Source: Nocardia flavorosea NBRC 108225
Lineage (GTDB): Bacteria; Actinomycetota; Actinomycetes; Mycobacteriales; Mycobacteriaceae
Assembly (NCBI RefSeq): GCF_001613385.1
Contig: NZ_BDCG01000022.1
Span: 209,047-273,046 of the forward strand
Direction of reading: 5' to 3'
DNA length: 64,000 nucleotides
Below the pieces are notes generated by a model. It worked only from the letters and a program-made list of their open reading frames with translations. It was not told the origin of the DNA and ran no database searches. The position numbers and the translations under genes are program-made. Positions within the stretch are counted from its first letter, which is position 1. Each line of letters starts with the position of its first letter. Shown here piece by piece: positions 9,439 to 16,613 of the stretch.

Positions 9439-10287
9439 ATGACCCCCCTGCTCGAAGTAACCGATCTGCGTGTCGAGTTCCCGGGCCGCGGATTCCGCCC
9501 GCGCCCGGTCGAGGTGCTACATGCGGTGTCGTTGACGGTCGCCGCCGGCGAAACCTTGGGCCTTGTAGGCGAATCCGGATCCGGAAAGACCACCATCGGG
9601 CGGGCGGTGCTCGGGTTGGTGCGCCCGAGTGGCGGAAGTATCCGGTTCGACGGCTCGGATATCACCTCGCTCGGCGGCGCTGCCCGGCGCGCGCTGGCCC
9701 GCGATCTGCAGGTGGTCTTCCAGGACCCCTACGGTTCCCTCAACCCTTCGCTGACGATCGGCGATATTCTCAGCGAGCCGCTGGTCGTCCAGGGCACCGG
9801 ACCGGCCGCCGCCCGTGCCCGCATCGCCGAATTGCTGGATCAGGTCGGCCTACCGGCCGATTCGGCCGCGCGACTACCACGTGAATTCAGCGGTGGTCAG
9901 CGGCAACGTATCGCAATCGCGCGGGCGCTGGCCCCGGAACCGAAGCTCATCGTCTGCGACGAACCTGTCTCCGCACTCGATCTGTCGACACAGGCACGGG
10001 TACTGGACCTGTTGGTCGATATCCAGCGGAACACCGGGGTGGCCTACCTGTTCATCTCCCACGATCTCGCTGTCATCCGCCATATCAGCCACCGGGTCAC
10101 CGTGCTCTACCGTGGCGATATCGTGGAAACCGGCGCGGGCGCCACCGTCACTGGCAATCCCACCCATCCGTACACGCAACGTCTGTTCTTGGCGGCTCCG
10201 GTCACCGACCCGGTCGAGCAGCGCCGCCGCCGTGAGGAGCGCCGGCGGCTTGCCGACATCGGTTCCGCCGACCGGAATCGGCACTGA
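9439..10287 (+). CDS. ABC transporter ATP-binding protein, DppF/OppF type
   Basis: A 282-residue ATPase that pairs with the ATPase half of the preceding fusion to energise import. Walker A is GESGSGKTT, the Q-loop is VFQDPYGSLNPS, the signature is FSGGQRQRI, Walker B is LIVCDEPVSALD, and the switch His is in FISHDL. The C-terminal NPTHPYTQRLFLAAP segment is the typical oligopeptide ABC C-terminal region. The ATG at 9439 lies 5 bases after the stop of the fusion gene; longer in-frame extensions would overlap that gene by about 200 bp and are less likely. A strong hairpin follows 65 bp downstream. Confidence 0.9.
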   Translation: MTPLLEVTDLRVEFPGRGFRPRPVEVLHAVSLTVAAGETLGLVGESGSGKTTIGRAVLGLVRPSGGSIRFDGSDITSLGGAARRALARDLQVVFQDPYGSLNPSLTIGDILSEPLVVQGTGPAAARARIAELLDQVGLPADSAARLPREFSGGQRQRIAIARALAPEPKLIVCDEPVSALDLSTQARVLDLLVDIQRNTGVAYLFISHDLAVIRHISHRVTVLYRGDIVETGAGATVTGNPTHPYTQRLFLAAPVTDPVEQRRRREERRRLADIGSADRNRH

Positions 10288-10352
10288 ACCGCCTGCTCAC
10301 CGGTTCGTCGTACAGGGGCGGCGCACGATCACGGACCGATCGACGCCCGGCA

Positions 10353-10382
10353 GCCACGCCCACTGGACATGGTGGGCGTGGC
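10353..10382. terminator. Bidirectional hairpin between convergent genes
   Basis: An 11-bp perfect GC-rich stem (GCCACGCCCAC paired with GTGGGCGTGGC) encloses an 8-base loop. It lies between the 3' end of the transporter operon (10287) and the 3' end of the convergent reductase gene (10391). There is no U-tract on either side, as is common in actinobacterial terminators, so function is inferred from position and stability. Confidence 0.65.
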
Positions 10383-10390
10383 GCTCGTGT

Positions 10391-11272
10391 TCAACAGGCA
10401 TCGGGTGTCGGCTCGCCTCCGGAAAGCCTGGTGACGAGGTCGATCAGCGCGCCGTGATCCCGGCCACCGTATCCCTGGGCGACGAGAGCTCCCATGAGTT
10501 GCGCCATCACGGCGCCGAGTGGGATCGCCACCCCGGCGTCTCGTGCCGCGGATTGGACGATTCCGAGATCCTTGTGGTGCAGATCGACCCGGAAGCCGGG
10601 GTCGAACCGGCGCTCGGCCATGGCCCGCGCTTTGCGGTCGAGGATCCGATTGCCCGCCAGCCCCCCGGCCAGGACCCGAATCGCTCCCTCGGTGTCGACC
10701 TGGTGGGCCCGCAGAAAGACCAGCGCCTCCGCGACCAGTTCGATCGTCCCGGCCACGATCAACTGATTCGCCGCTTTGACGGTCTGGCCCGCGCCCGCGG
10801 CGCCCACGTGCACGACGGTGGTGCCCATGGCATCCAGCACCGGCTTCGCAGTGGCGAAGTCCGCGTCTGCTCCGCCGGCCATGATCGACAAGGTTCCGTC
10901 GACCGCCCCTTGTTCTCCGCCGGATACGGGCGCGTCCACCGCCCGCATCCGGGCAGCGATCTCACGCGACACGTCGGGCCGGATGGTGCTGCAGTCGATC
11001 AGCAGCGTTTCGGGTGCCGCATGGGCGAGGACACCCCCGGCGCCGAGCACCACCTCGCGGACATCGGGTGAGTCCGGCAACATCGTGACGACCACCTCGG
11101 CATCACGCACTGCTCCGGCGAGGGAGTCCGCGGCCTTTCCACCTGCCGCGACGACACGATCCAGCTTGTCACGGCTCCGGTTGTATCCGGTGACTTCGAA
11201 ACCGGCCTCCACCAGATTCACCGCCATCGGACCACCCATGATCCCCAAACCCACGAACCCGATCTTCGTCAT
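10391..11272 (-). CDS. 2-hydroxy-3-oxopropionate (tartronate semialdehyde) reductase-like, beta-hydroxyacid dehydrogenase family
   Basis: A 293-residue NAD(P)-dependent beta-hydroxyacid dehydrogenase, closest in motif pattern to GarR, which reduces tartronate semialdehyde to glycerate. The Rossmann motif GLGIMGGPM is at the N-terminus. The substrate loop APVSGGEQGAVDGTLS and the catalytic Lys in GQTVKAANQLIV are present, and the GGLAG and RVDLHHKDLG blocks are typical of GarR. The ATG at 11272 is chosen because the Rossmann motif starts 5 residues later and a GGGAGAG site precedes it; the frame stays open 57 bases further up. The loop before APVSGG is about five residues shorter than in E. 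coli GarR. It is divergent from the LacI gene and fits sugar-acid catabolism. Confidence 0.85.
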   Translation of the reverse strand: MTKIGFVGLGIMGGPMAVNLVEAGFEVTGYNRSRDKLDRVVAAGGKAADSLAGAVRDAEVVVTMLPDSPDVREVVLGAGGVLAHAAPETLLIDCSTIRPDVSREIAARMRAVDAPVSGGEQGAVDGTLSIMAGGADADFATAKPVLDAMGTTVVHVGAAGAGQTVKAANQLIVAGTIELVAEALVFLRAHQVDTEGAIRVLAGGLAGNRILDRKARAMAERRFDPGFRVDLHHKDLGIVQSAARDAGVAIPLGAVMAQLMGALVAQGYGGRDHGALIDLVTRLSGGEPTPDAC

Positions 11273-11457
11273 CGAGATGCTCTCCCAACTCCACGGTGCC
11301 GAACGACGACCGCGTACGGCTCGGTCCACGATTCGGCCATCACCGAAAACGCCTGTTCCACCGAATCAACCCGGCCCGGCAGACCGCAATCTGTTGCGCC
11401 CAGTTGCCCTGCTGGCGGCTGCGGGAGGACCGATCCGGCGATGCCGGCGCACCACCA

Positions 11458-11473
11458 GGTCAACCCATTGCCA
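11458..11473. promoter_or_regulatory. Candidate LacI-family operator (site 2)
   Basis: GGTCAACCCATTGCCA shares the pattern of site 1 (GTCAAY, two-base centre, RTTGCCA). It lies in the 258-bp divergent region between the reductase gene and the LacI gene, 58 bp before the LacI start, so autoregulation and control of the reductase are plausible. The centre is CC rather than CG, which weakens symmetry slightly. Confidence 0.55.
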
Positions 11474-11530
11474 TAATCGACCGACCGTCGGCACGACAGG
11501 ACCGCCGGACGAACCCGACAAGGAGAGCAC

Positions 11531-12547
11531 GTGACTTCGCGAAGGCGGGCCGGCCACAATCGCGGTGCGGGTGTCACGATCTACGATATCGCCCGGGCAG
11601 CCGGCGTCAGCCCCTCCACAGTGTCCCGGGCTCTGCACAAGCCGGGCCGCATCAATGCCACGACCGCGCAACATATCCGGGATACGGCCCAGACGCTCGG
11701 CTACCGGATCAACCCCTTGGCTCGCGCATTACCCACCGGTCGTACCCGGATGCTGGCACTGATCCTGTCCGATATCACCAACCCGGTCTTCTTCGACCTG
11801 GTACGGGGTGCCGAGCGGGTCACCGCCCGGCAGGGGTACACCCTGGTGGTCGCCGAATCACAGGAGACCGCCGCGCTCGAGCTGGAGACGGCCGGCCGGT
11901 TGCTCCCCGTGGTCGACGGACTCGTCCTGGTCGCTTCACGTCTCGGCGATGATCAGGTCCAGCGACTCGACGAGCAACGGCCACTGCTCATGGTGAACCG
12001 AGCGGTGCCCGGTGTTGCCGGTATCGTGCCCGATGTTCTCCCGGGCATTTGCGCAGCCTTGGACCACCTCGCCGCTCTCGGGCATCGAGCGCTGGCTTTC
12101 CTGTCCGGTCCCGCCGACTCCTGGATGAGCGGCCTGCGGTGGGACATACTGCTCGACGAAGCTCCGCGGCGCTCGATGTCGATCGTCGAGATAGGACCCG
12201 GTGCACCGACCACCGAAGGCGGCAGGCAGAGCCTGCGGCGAGTTCTCGCCTCCGGGGTGACCGCTGTCGTCACCTACAACGACTTGATGGCCATCGGCTT
12301 GCTTCAAGCGAGCAAAGCCGCAGACATCGCCGTGCCGGAGCGGTTGAGCATCATCGGGTTCGACGATATCTTCGGCTCCGATTTCACCACACCGCCCATC
12401 ACCACCATCCGCACCCCGCTGGGCACCATGGGCGAAGAGGCCGTCCGGCGGCTCATCGCCGAGATCGACGACGAGGAACCGGGCGGAAACGAAACACCAC
12501 TCGCGACCGCATTCGTCCAGCGCGGTTCGACCGCACCCTCATCCTGA
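11531..12547 (+). CDS. LacI-family transcriptional regulator
   Basis: A 338-residue repressor. The LacI helix-turn-helix and hinge occupy about residues 14-65, with VTIYDIARAAGVSPSTVSRA and the hinge helix NPLARALPTGRT. A periplasmic-binding-protein-like effector domain follows (about 67-335), with MLALILSDITNPVFFDLVRG at its start and IIGFDDIFGSDFTTPPITTI near the end. The GTG start is preceded by AAGGAGAG. It is divergent from the reductase gene and sits between the transporter and the GHL6 gene. Candidate operators with a common sequence occur in its own promoter region and in two other divergent promoter regions of the locus, so it is the likely local repressor, released by a sugar or sugar-acid ligand. 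Confidence 0.93.
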   Translation: MTSRRRAGHNRGAGVTIYDIARAAGVSPSTVSRALHKPGRINATTAQHIRDTAQTLGYRINPLARALPTGRTRMLALILSDITNPVFFDLVRGAERVTARQGYTLVVAESQETAALELETAGRLLPVVDGLVLVASRLGDDQVQRLDEQRPLLMVNRAVPGVAGIVPDVLPGICAALDHLAALGHRALAFLSGPADSWMSGLRWDILLDEAPRRSMSIVEIGPGAPTTEGGRQSLRRVLASGVTAVVTYNDLMAIGLLQASKAADIAVPERLSIIGFDDIFGSDFTTPPITTIRTPLGTMGEEAVRRLIAEIDDEEPGGNETPLATAFVQRGSTAPSS

Positions 12548-13333
12548 TCCCGCCCGAGCTCCGAGGGCATTCGCCGCGATGATCCGCGCGACGTCGACAG
12601 GAGCAGCGGCGGGTGCCAGATGCCCCACCCCGGAAAGAATTTCCAGACCCGCACCGGGAATCGTTCGGGCGATGGCACGCTGTTGTTCAGGCGGCGTCGC
12701 GATATCTCCACCACCACCGACAACAACTGCCGGCACCGACACCTTAGGTAGATCACCTCGTACATCGGCGGTCGCAAGAATATCGCAGCCCACCGCGTAG
12801 GCTTCCGGATCGATCGACCGCAGCATATCGGCATATTCCGCGACCACCCCGGGATACCGCTGCCGGAATTCCGGCGCGAACCAGCGGTCCATGACGAACG
12901 GCACGATCGGCTCCAGGCCGGCCTGCCGGACCGATCGCGCTCGCTCGTTCCATCCCCGCGGCTCGTACACGGCTGCACTGCACAAGACAGCGAGCGAGGA
13001 AATGCGGTCCGGTGCACGGCGGGCGGCCCGGATCGCGATCATTCCGCCGATCGACACCCCGGCGATATGTGCATGCCGGATATCGAAACGATCCAGGACA
13101 GCGAGGAAGTCGTCGACGAGGGCATCGATCGAGGCTGTACCGTCTCCCATGCCGGATCGCCCGTGTCCGCGCTGGTCGAACCGGACGATATCGAAGGACT
13201 CCCGCAGGCGCGAGACCACGCCGTCCCACAGTTCCAGTGTCGTACCGAGAGAGTTCAGCAGCGCGATGGTTCCGGCTGCCACATCCGAGCGTGCGTGCTC
13301 GAGAACGGCCCCCTCGGCAGGGCTTCTGTGCAT
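12539..13333 (-). CDS. Alpha/beta hydrolase (enol-lactonase-like)
   Basis: A 264-residue alpha/beta hydrolase of the PcaD (3-oxoadipate enol-lactonase)/esterase group. The nucleophile elbow is AGVSIGGM (Ser about 93), the catalytic acid is probably the Asp in GGGGDIATPPE, and the His is in SGVGHLAP. The oxyanion-hole region reads LLNSLGTTLELWD, and RFDQRGHGRSG follows in the usual place. It has no signal peptide. Its 3' end overlaps the last 9 bases of the convergent LacI gene. Its promoter faces two LacI-type operators shared with the GHL6 gene, so it may cleave an ester or lactone formed during glycoside or uronate breakdown. That role is inferred from context. Confidence 0.85.
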   Translation of the reverse strand: MHRSPAEGAVLEHARSDVAAGTIALLNSLGTTLELWDGVVSRLRESFDIVRFDQRGHGRSGMGDGTASIDALVDDFLAVLDRFDIRHAHIAGVSIGGMIAIRAARRAPDRISSLAVLCSAAVYEPRGWNERARSVRQAGLEPIVPFVMDRWFAPEFRQRYPGVVAEYADMLRSIDPEAYAVGCDILATADVRGDLPKVSVPAVVVGGGGDIATPPEQQRAIARTIPGAGLEILSGVGHLAPAAAPVDVARIIAANALGARAGSG

Positions 13334-13441
13334 CGGACCGACACCATCCTCGTGACAAGTTGCGCGAATTCATCGCGGAACGGGATCCGGTCTACCGGGA
13401 TCGCCGACTGCTCCGACCACGCTCACACGCAACCGGTGGTG

Positions 13442-13457
13442 TGTCAATCGGTTGCCA
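13442..13457. promoter_or_regulatory. Candidate LacI-family operator (site 3)
   Basis: TGTCAATCGGTTGCCA is identical to site 1 over 15 contiguous bases. It lies in the divergent region between the alpha/beta hydrolase and the GHL6-type gene, about 110 bp upstream of the hydrolase start. Confidence 0.65.
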
Positions 13458-13475
13458 TTGCTTTCCCTGCAATCG

Positions 13476-13496
13476 CGACTTTTCGATGAAAAGTCG
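13476..13496. repeat. Perfect 9-bp inverted repeat between two LacI-type sites
   Basis: CGACTTTTC, a GAT spacer, then GAAAAGTCG. It is AT-rich for this genome and sits midway between operator candidates 3 and 4. It could be a second regulator site or a stem-loop in the leader of the minus-strand hydrolase transcript. No regulator can be assigned. Confidence 0.45.
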
Positions 13497-13529
13497 AGTA
13501 TTTGCGCAGGTGAATGGGTATATAGGTAG

Positions 13530-13545
13530 CGGCATCCGATTGCCA
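13530..13545. promoter_or_regulatory. Candidate LacI-family operator (site 4)
   Basis: CGGCATCCGATTGCCA is the fourth member of the operator set, with the same ATTGCCA right half and a CG centre. It follows a TATATA stretch at 13519-13524 that could serve as a -10 element for the plus-strand gene starting at 13671, a position suited to blocking transcription. Confidence 0.55.
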
Positions 13546-13670
13546 AAATATGGTGCCGCTGATTGACTGTAGCGCGACGGCACCGCGTCCCGGACCGCAA
13601 CGACCGTGCTTCCACTGCGCGACCGGCCGGACCGGCACCCGTCCAGCAGGTTTCGAAGGAGATCGCCCGC

Positions 13671-15725
13671 ATGTCAGCAAGCCCCGCACACGGTACGCAC
13701 AGTCGATGGCAGAAACCGTTCACGGTCTTCCAGACCAACCTGCAGGAAATCGACGCCACCATGGATATCGAACCTGCTCTCGACGTCATCGAGCGGCACG
13801 GGGCCGATACCTGGCTGGTCAATGCCGGCGGGATCGCCGCGTTCTATCCAACCGACCTGCCCTACCACACACGCAATCCCTACCTCGCCCAGCGCCCCTC
13901 CGGCGATTTCCTGGGCGACGCTGTGGCAGCGGCGAACCAGCGCGGGATACGAGTTCTCGCCCGCCTCGACCTTTCCAAGGTCTCACCGCGCGCCGCCGCC
14001 GACCATCCCGACTGGCTGTTCAGCACGCGCGGCGGACAACCGCAGATCTACAACGGGCTGTACAGCACATGTCCTTCCGGGCAGTACTACCAGCAGCGAG
14101 CGCTCGACATACTCGACGAGATCCTCGACCGCTACCCGGTCGACGGCTTCTTCTTCAACTGGTTCAACTTCAGCGAACGCGACTACAGCGAAGTCGTGCA
14201 CGGCATCTGCCACTGTGCGTCCTGCTTACGGGGATTCGCCGAGGCAAGCGGCGGAAGCGCCTTCCCGGACGACCACCGCTCCGCCGGCTATGCGTTGTGG
14301 CGCCGGTACACGGAGACAACGCTGGCAGTGCTGGCGAGAAAATACAGCGAGCACACCGCAATCCGCGATCGCGACCTAGCGATGATCTTGCGCAGAGGCG
14401 CCCCGATCGTGTACCAGGAGGGCAACAATGCCTTCCGTCATATGCCGGGCAAGGACTTCTGGCCCCACGCGACCGCGGAGAACGTGAGCGCACAGACCAC
14501 GGCCCGGCCCGCGACACCGATCATCCTGAACGCGGTAGCCCATATCGACTCGACCTACCGGATGGGTGCCGAGCAGCCGGAGCACGTCGCCCAGTATTTG
14601 ATTCAGGCGATCGCACGCGGTGCGAATCCGTCCACCTACATTCTCGGGGCACCTGGCCGGCTCCCGATGGCCGGCGTCTCGCTGGCCCAACAGGTGACAC
14701 GATTCCACCGCGCACATCACGATCTCTATGCGGCACTACGCCCCGCGGCGTCCATAGTGCTGATCCGGCCCGGTGCCCGCGGTGTCTCCGCCGGCTATCT
14801 GGACTCGATCGAGGAGTTCCGTGGCGTTTACCTGGCCCTGCAACAGCGGCATCTCCCTTTCGATGTGCTGCCGATCGACGATGTCACGGCCTTGGCCGAC
14901 GATGGAGTCATCGACCGCTATCGGCTGGTGGTTCTCCCCGGTGCCGGCGCTGTGGGCTCGGAGATCGCCGAAGTACTCGACGAGTTCGTCCGGCGCGGTG
15001 GCAATCTGCTCACCACCGGACATAGTGGAGTTACCGCGGATGGCTCGGTCGAGATGGCCTCCAGTCCGGCACTGCGGCAAACAGGACCGGTACAGTCCGG
15101 CTCGGACGTGTGGTCCACCTACGCCACGCTGGATGAGCAACACCGGGCAGGCGATTTCCGGTACGAGGGTTCGATCGTGCCGGTTTTCGGCACGAACACC
15201 CGGTACGCCTGGAAGCGGGATGCCGCTGCGGCCGGTCAGCTGCTCGCCCAGGCGCCATGGGGGCCACCGGAACTCGCCTACGGGCACCGCCCCGGCAGCG
15301 AGCCGGCTGTTGCCACGATGCGGTTCGGCTCCGGCACTCACTCGATGATCACCTGGACCATCGGGCGCACATACCGCGAATTCGGCAAAACCGAGGTCAG
15401 AGATCATCTGCTTCGCGTACTTCACCCGATGGCCGATATCGCGGTGAGCGCCGAACTTCCCGAGCAGGCGGAGTTGATCCTCGGCCGCGACCACAAGGGC
15501 TACGTGGCGCACATACTGAATCAGACGGGAGCGCGCCGCCGATCTTTCGGCCCGCACATTCCCCTCACAGGCGGTCGCCTGGCAATTCGCGGCGCGAACC
15601 CCGGGACTCACGCAACGGCCCTGGTATCCCGCCGAGATCTGAGCACCCGGCACACCGGAACCTCGCTCATCGTCGAGTTGCCCGATATCGACCTTTTCGA
15701 AGTGATTTGCATTTCCGAACGTTGA
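13671..15725 (+). CDS. Putative glycoside hydrolase of the GHL6 (hypothetical glycosyl hydrolase 6) type
   Basis: A 684-residue protein with a TIM-barrel-like N-terminal region (about 15-340) carrying segments typical of GHL6: a VIERHGADTWLVNAGG opening, DFLGDAVAAANQRGIRVLAR, and VDGFFFNWFNF followed by a CHCASC-like cysteine segment near residue 183. The middle (about 350-520) resembles the GH42-type trimerisation (flavodoxin-like) domain, with RLVVLPGAGAVGSEIAEVLDEFVRRGG. The C-terminal part looks beta-rich. The ATG at 13671 has AAGGAGA about 9 bases upstream; an upstream in-frame extension of 36 codons lacks such a site. There is no signal peptide, so it is probably cytosolic and acts on imported oligosaccharide. 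No activity is established for most of this family. Confidence 0.75.
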   Translation: MSASPAHGTHSRWQKPFTVFQTNLQEIDATMDIEPALDVIERHGADTWLVNAGGIAAFYPTDLPYHTRNPYLAQRPSGDFLGDAVAAANQRGIRVLARLDLSKVSPRAAADHPDWLFSTRGGQPQIYNGLYSTCPSGQYYQQRALDILDEILDRYPVDGFFFNWFNFSERDYSEVVHGICHCASCLRGFAEASGGSAFPDDHRSAGYALWRRYTETTLAVLARKYSEHTAIRDRDLAMILRRGAPIVYQEGNNAFRHMPGKDFWPHATAENVSAQTTARPATPIILNAVAHIDSTYRMGAEQPEHVAQYLIQAIARGANPSTYILGAPGRLPMAGVSLAQQVTRFHRAHHDLYAALRPAASIVLIRPGARGVSAGYLDSIEEFRGVYLALQQRHLPFDVLPIDDVTALADDGVIDRYRLVVLPGAGAVGSEIAEVLDEFVRRGGNLLTTGHSGVTADGSVEMASSPALRQTGPVQSGSDVWSTYATLDEQHRAGDFRYEGSIVPVFGTNTRYAWKRDAAAAGQLLAQAPWGPPELAYGHRPGSEPAVATMRFGSGTHSMITWTIGRTYREFGKTEVRDHLLRVLHPMADIAVSAELPEQAELILGRDHKGYVAHILNQTGARRRSFGPHIPLTGGRLAIRGANPGTHATALVSRRDLSTRHTGTSLIVELPDIDLFEVICISER

Positions 15726-15821
15726 GGGCCTGGTGAGGTCACCCGGCCACCGCGCGGCGTAGTGCTACCTCCCACCTTTGCCGTCGGGCCGGGCCCGGCG
15801 AATGGTGACGTCACGGTGGCG

Positions 15822-16283
15822 CTACGAGCCCTTCGCCGGCGCGGTGACCGGGGTCGGCGCTGCCGACTTTCGATCGGTCAGCAGTAATGCCGCGAGCCTG
15901 TCGATGAGTGCGGCAGCTTCCTCGGCCTTGCCCGAGTCCCCGAGTGCGGTGGCCAGCGTCTCGTCGATGGGGCTTTGCCGCCGATCGACACCACAGGTGA
16001 GCGGTGTGGCCGGATGGACGAGAGTGCGGCGCCTGTCGGCGGGATCGGCTTCGGTGCGCAGCAGGCCTCGTCCGACGAGCTCGGCCACGATGGCAGAAAC
16101 GTGACTCTGCACGAATCCCGTGCGCTCACAGAGCTGCCGGATCGAACAGCCCGGGCTTTCGACGACCTCACCCAGGACCGCGGCCTCCCCGGACGACGGG
16201 ATCCGGTCGCCGGGAATCGTGTTGGCCTGGCGGGCCAGTGCGATCAGTCGCCGACCGAGTCTGTTCAGCTGCCTTCCGTCCAT
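15822..16283 (-). CDS. MarR-family transcriptional regulator
   Basis: A 153-residue winged-helix regulator. The recognition region CSIRQLCERTGFVQSHVSAIVAELV is followed by the wing sequence GLLRTEADPADRRRTLV, both in MarR positions, with flanking dimerisation helices. The C-terminal 20 residues are low-complexity (APTPVTAPAKGS). It is divergent from the beta-propeller lipoprotein gene across 330 bp. Two ATACATC direct repeats lie 18-39 bp upstream of its start and may be part of its operator. Its ligand is unknown. Confidence 0.88.
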   Translation of the reverse strand: MDGRQLNRLGRRLIALARQANTIPGDRIPSSGEAAVLGEVVESPGCSIRQLCERTGFVQSHVSAIVAELVGRGLLRTEADPADRRRTLVHPATPLTCGVDRRQSPIDETLATALGDSGKAEEAAALIDRLAALLLTDRKSAAPTPVTAPAKGS

Positions 16284-16301
16284 GTTGTGATCTTAAAACC
16301 A

Positions 16302-16322
16302 ATACATCGTTTCCGATACATC
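16302..16322. promoter_or_regulatory. Paired ATACATC repeats in the MarR promoter region
   Basis: ATACATC occurs at 16302-16308 and 16316-16322, 14 bp apart, followed by GATATA, in an AT-rich patch just upstream of the MarR start. It is a candidate regulator site. The rest of the gap 16284-16613 shows no convincing gene; the AAGGTTGAGAGGA stretch just before 16614 is the probable ribosome site of the lipoprotein. Confidence 0.4.
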
Positions 16323-16613
16323 TGATATAGGTGTTATGTGCGATCCCGGATGCCGACGTCTCCCGCCGTCACATCCCGTACACCGGGCCCACAGTCGGCG
16401 GAACCGAGTGACCACGCGACCCTGTCGAACCGGCAGGTGACCGGCGCAACCAGGACCGGCGTGGACTTCCGTCCGCCTGAAGCTGTGGTCTCGCCGTCGT
16501 TTTCGGCAGTACGCACGAAGGTCCTGCGCACGCTCGTCGACAAGCCGGCCACGTTACGCAGGCATGCGCTTGCGTATGGCCCGTATCACCAAGGTTGAGA
16601 GGACGGTTTCTCG

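Noticed and set aside
10391..11272. The five-residue shortening before APVSGG in the reductase as evidence of a pseudogene
   Set aside because: The deletion relative to E. coli GarR is in frame and lies in a loop; all catalytic motifs are intact.
13550..15025. A 491-codon plus-strand frame overlapping the GHL6 gene
   Set aside because: Composition is Arg/Pro/Ser-rich with no domain; the overlapping 684-residue frame has a ribosome site and family motifs.
15788..15799. The 12-bp palindrome GCCGGGCCCGGC between two convergent genes as a terminator
   Set aside because: It is self-complementary without a loop, and such strings are common by chance at this GC content.
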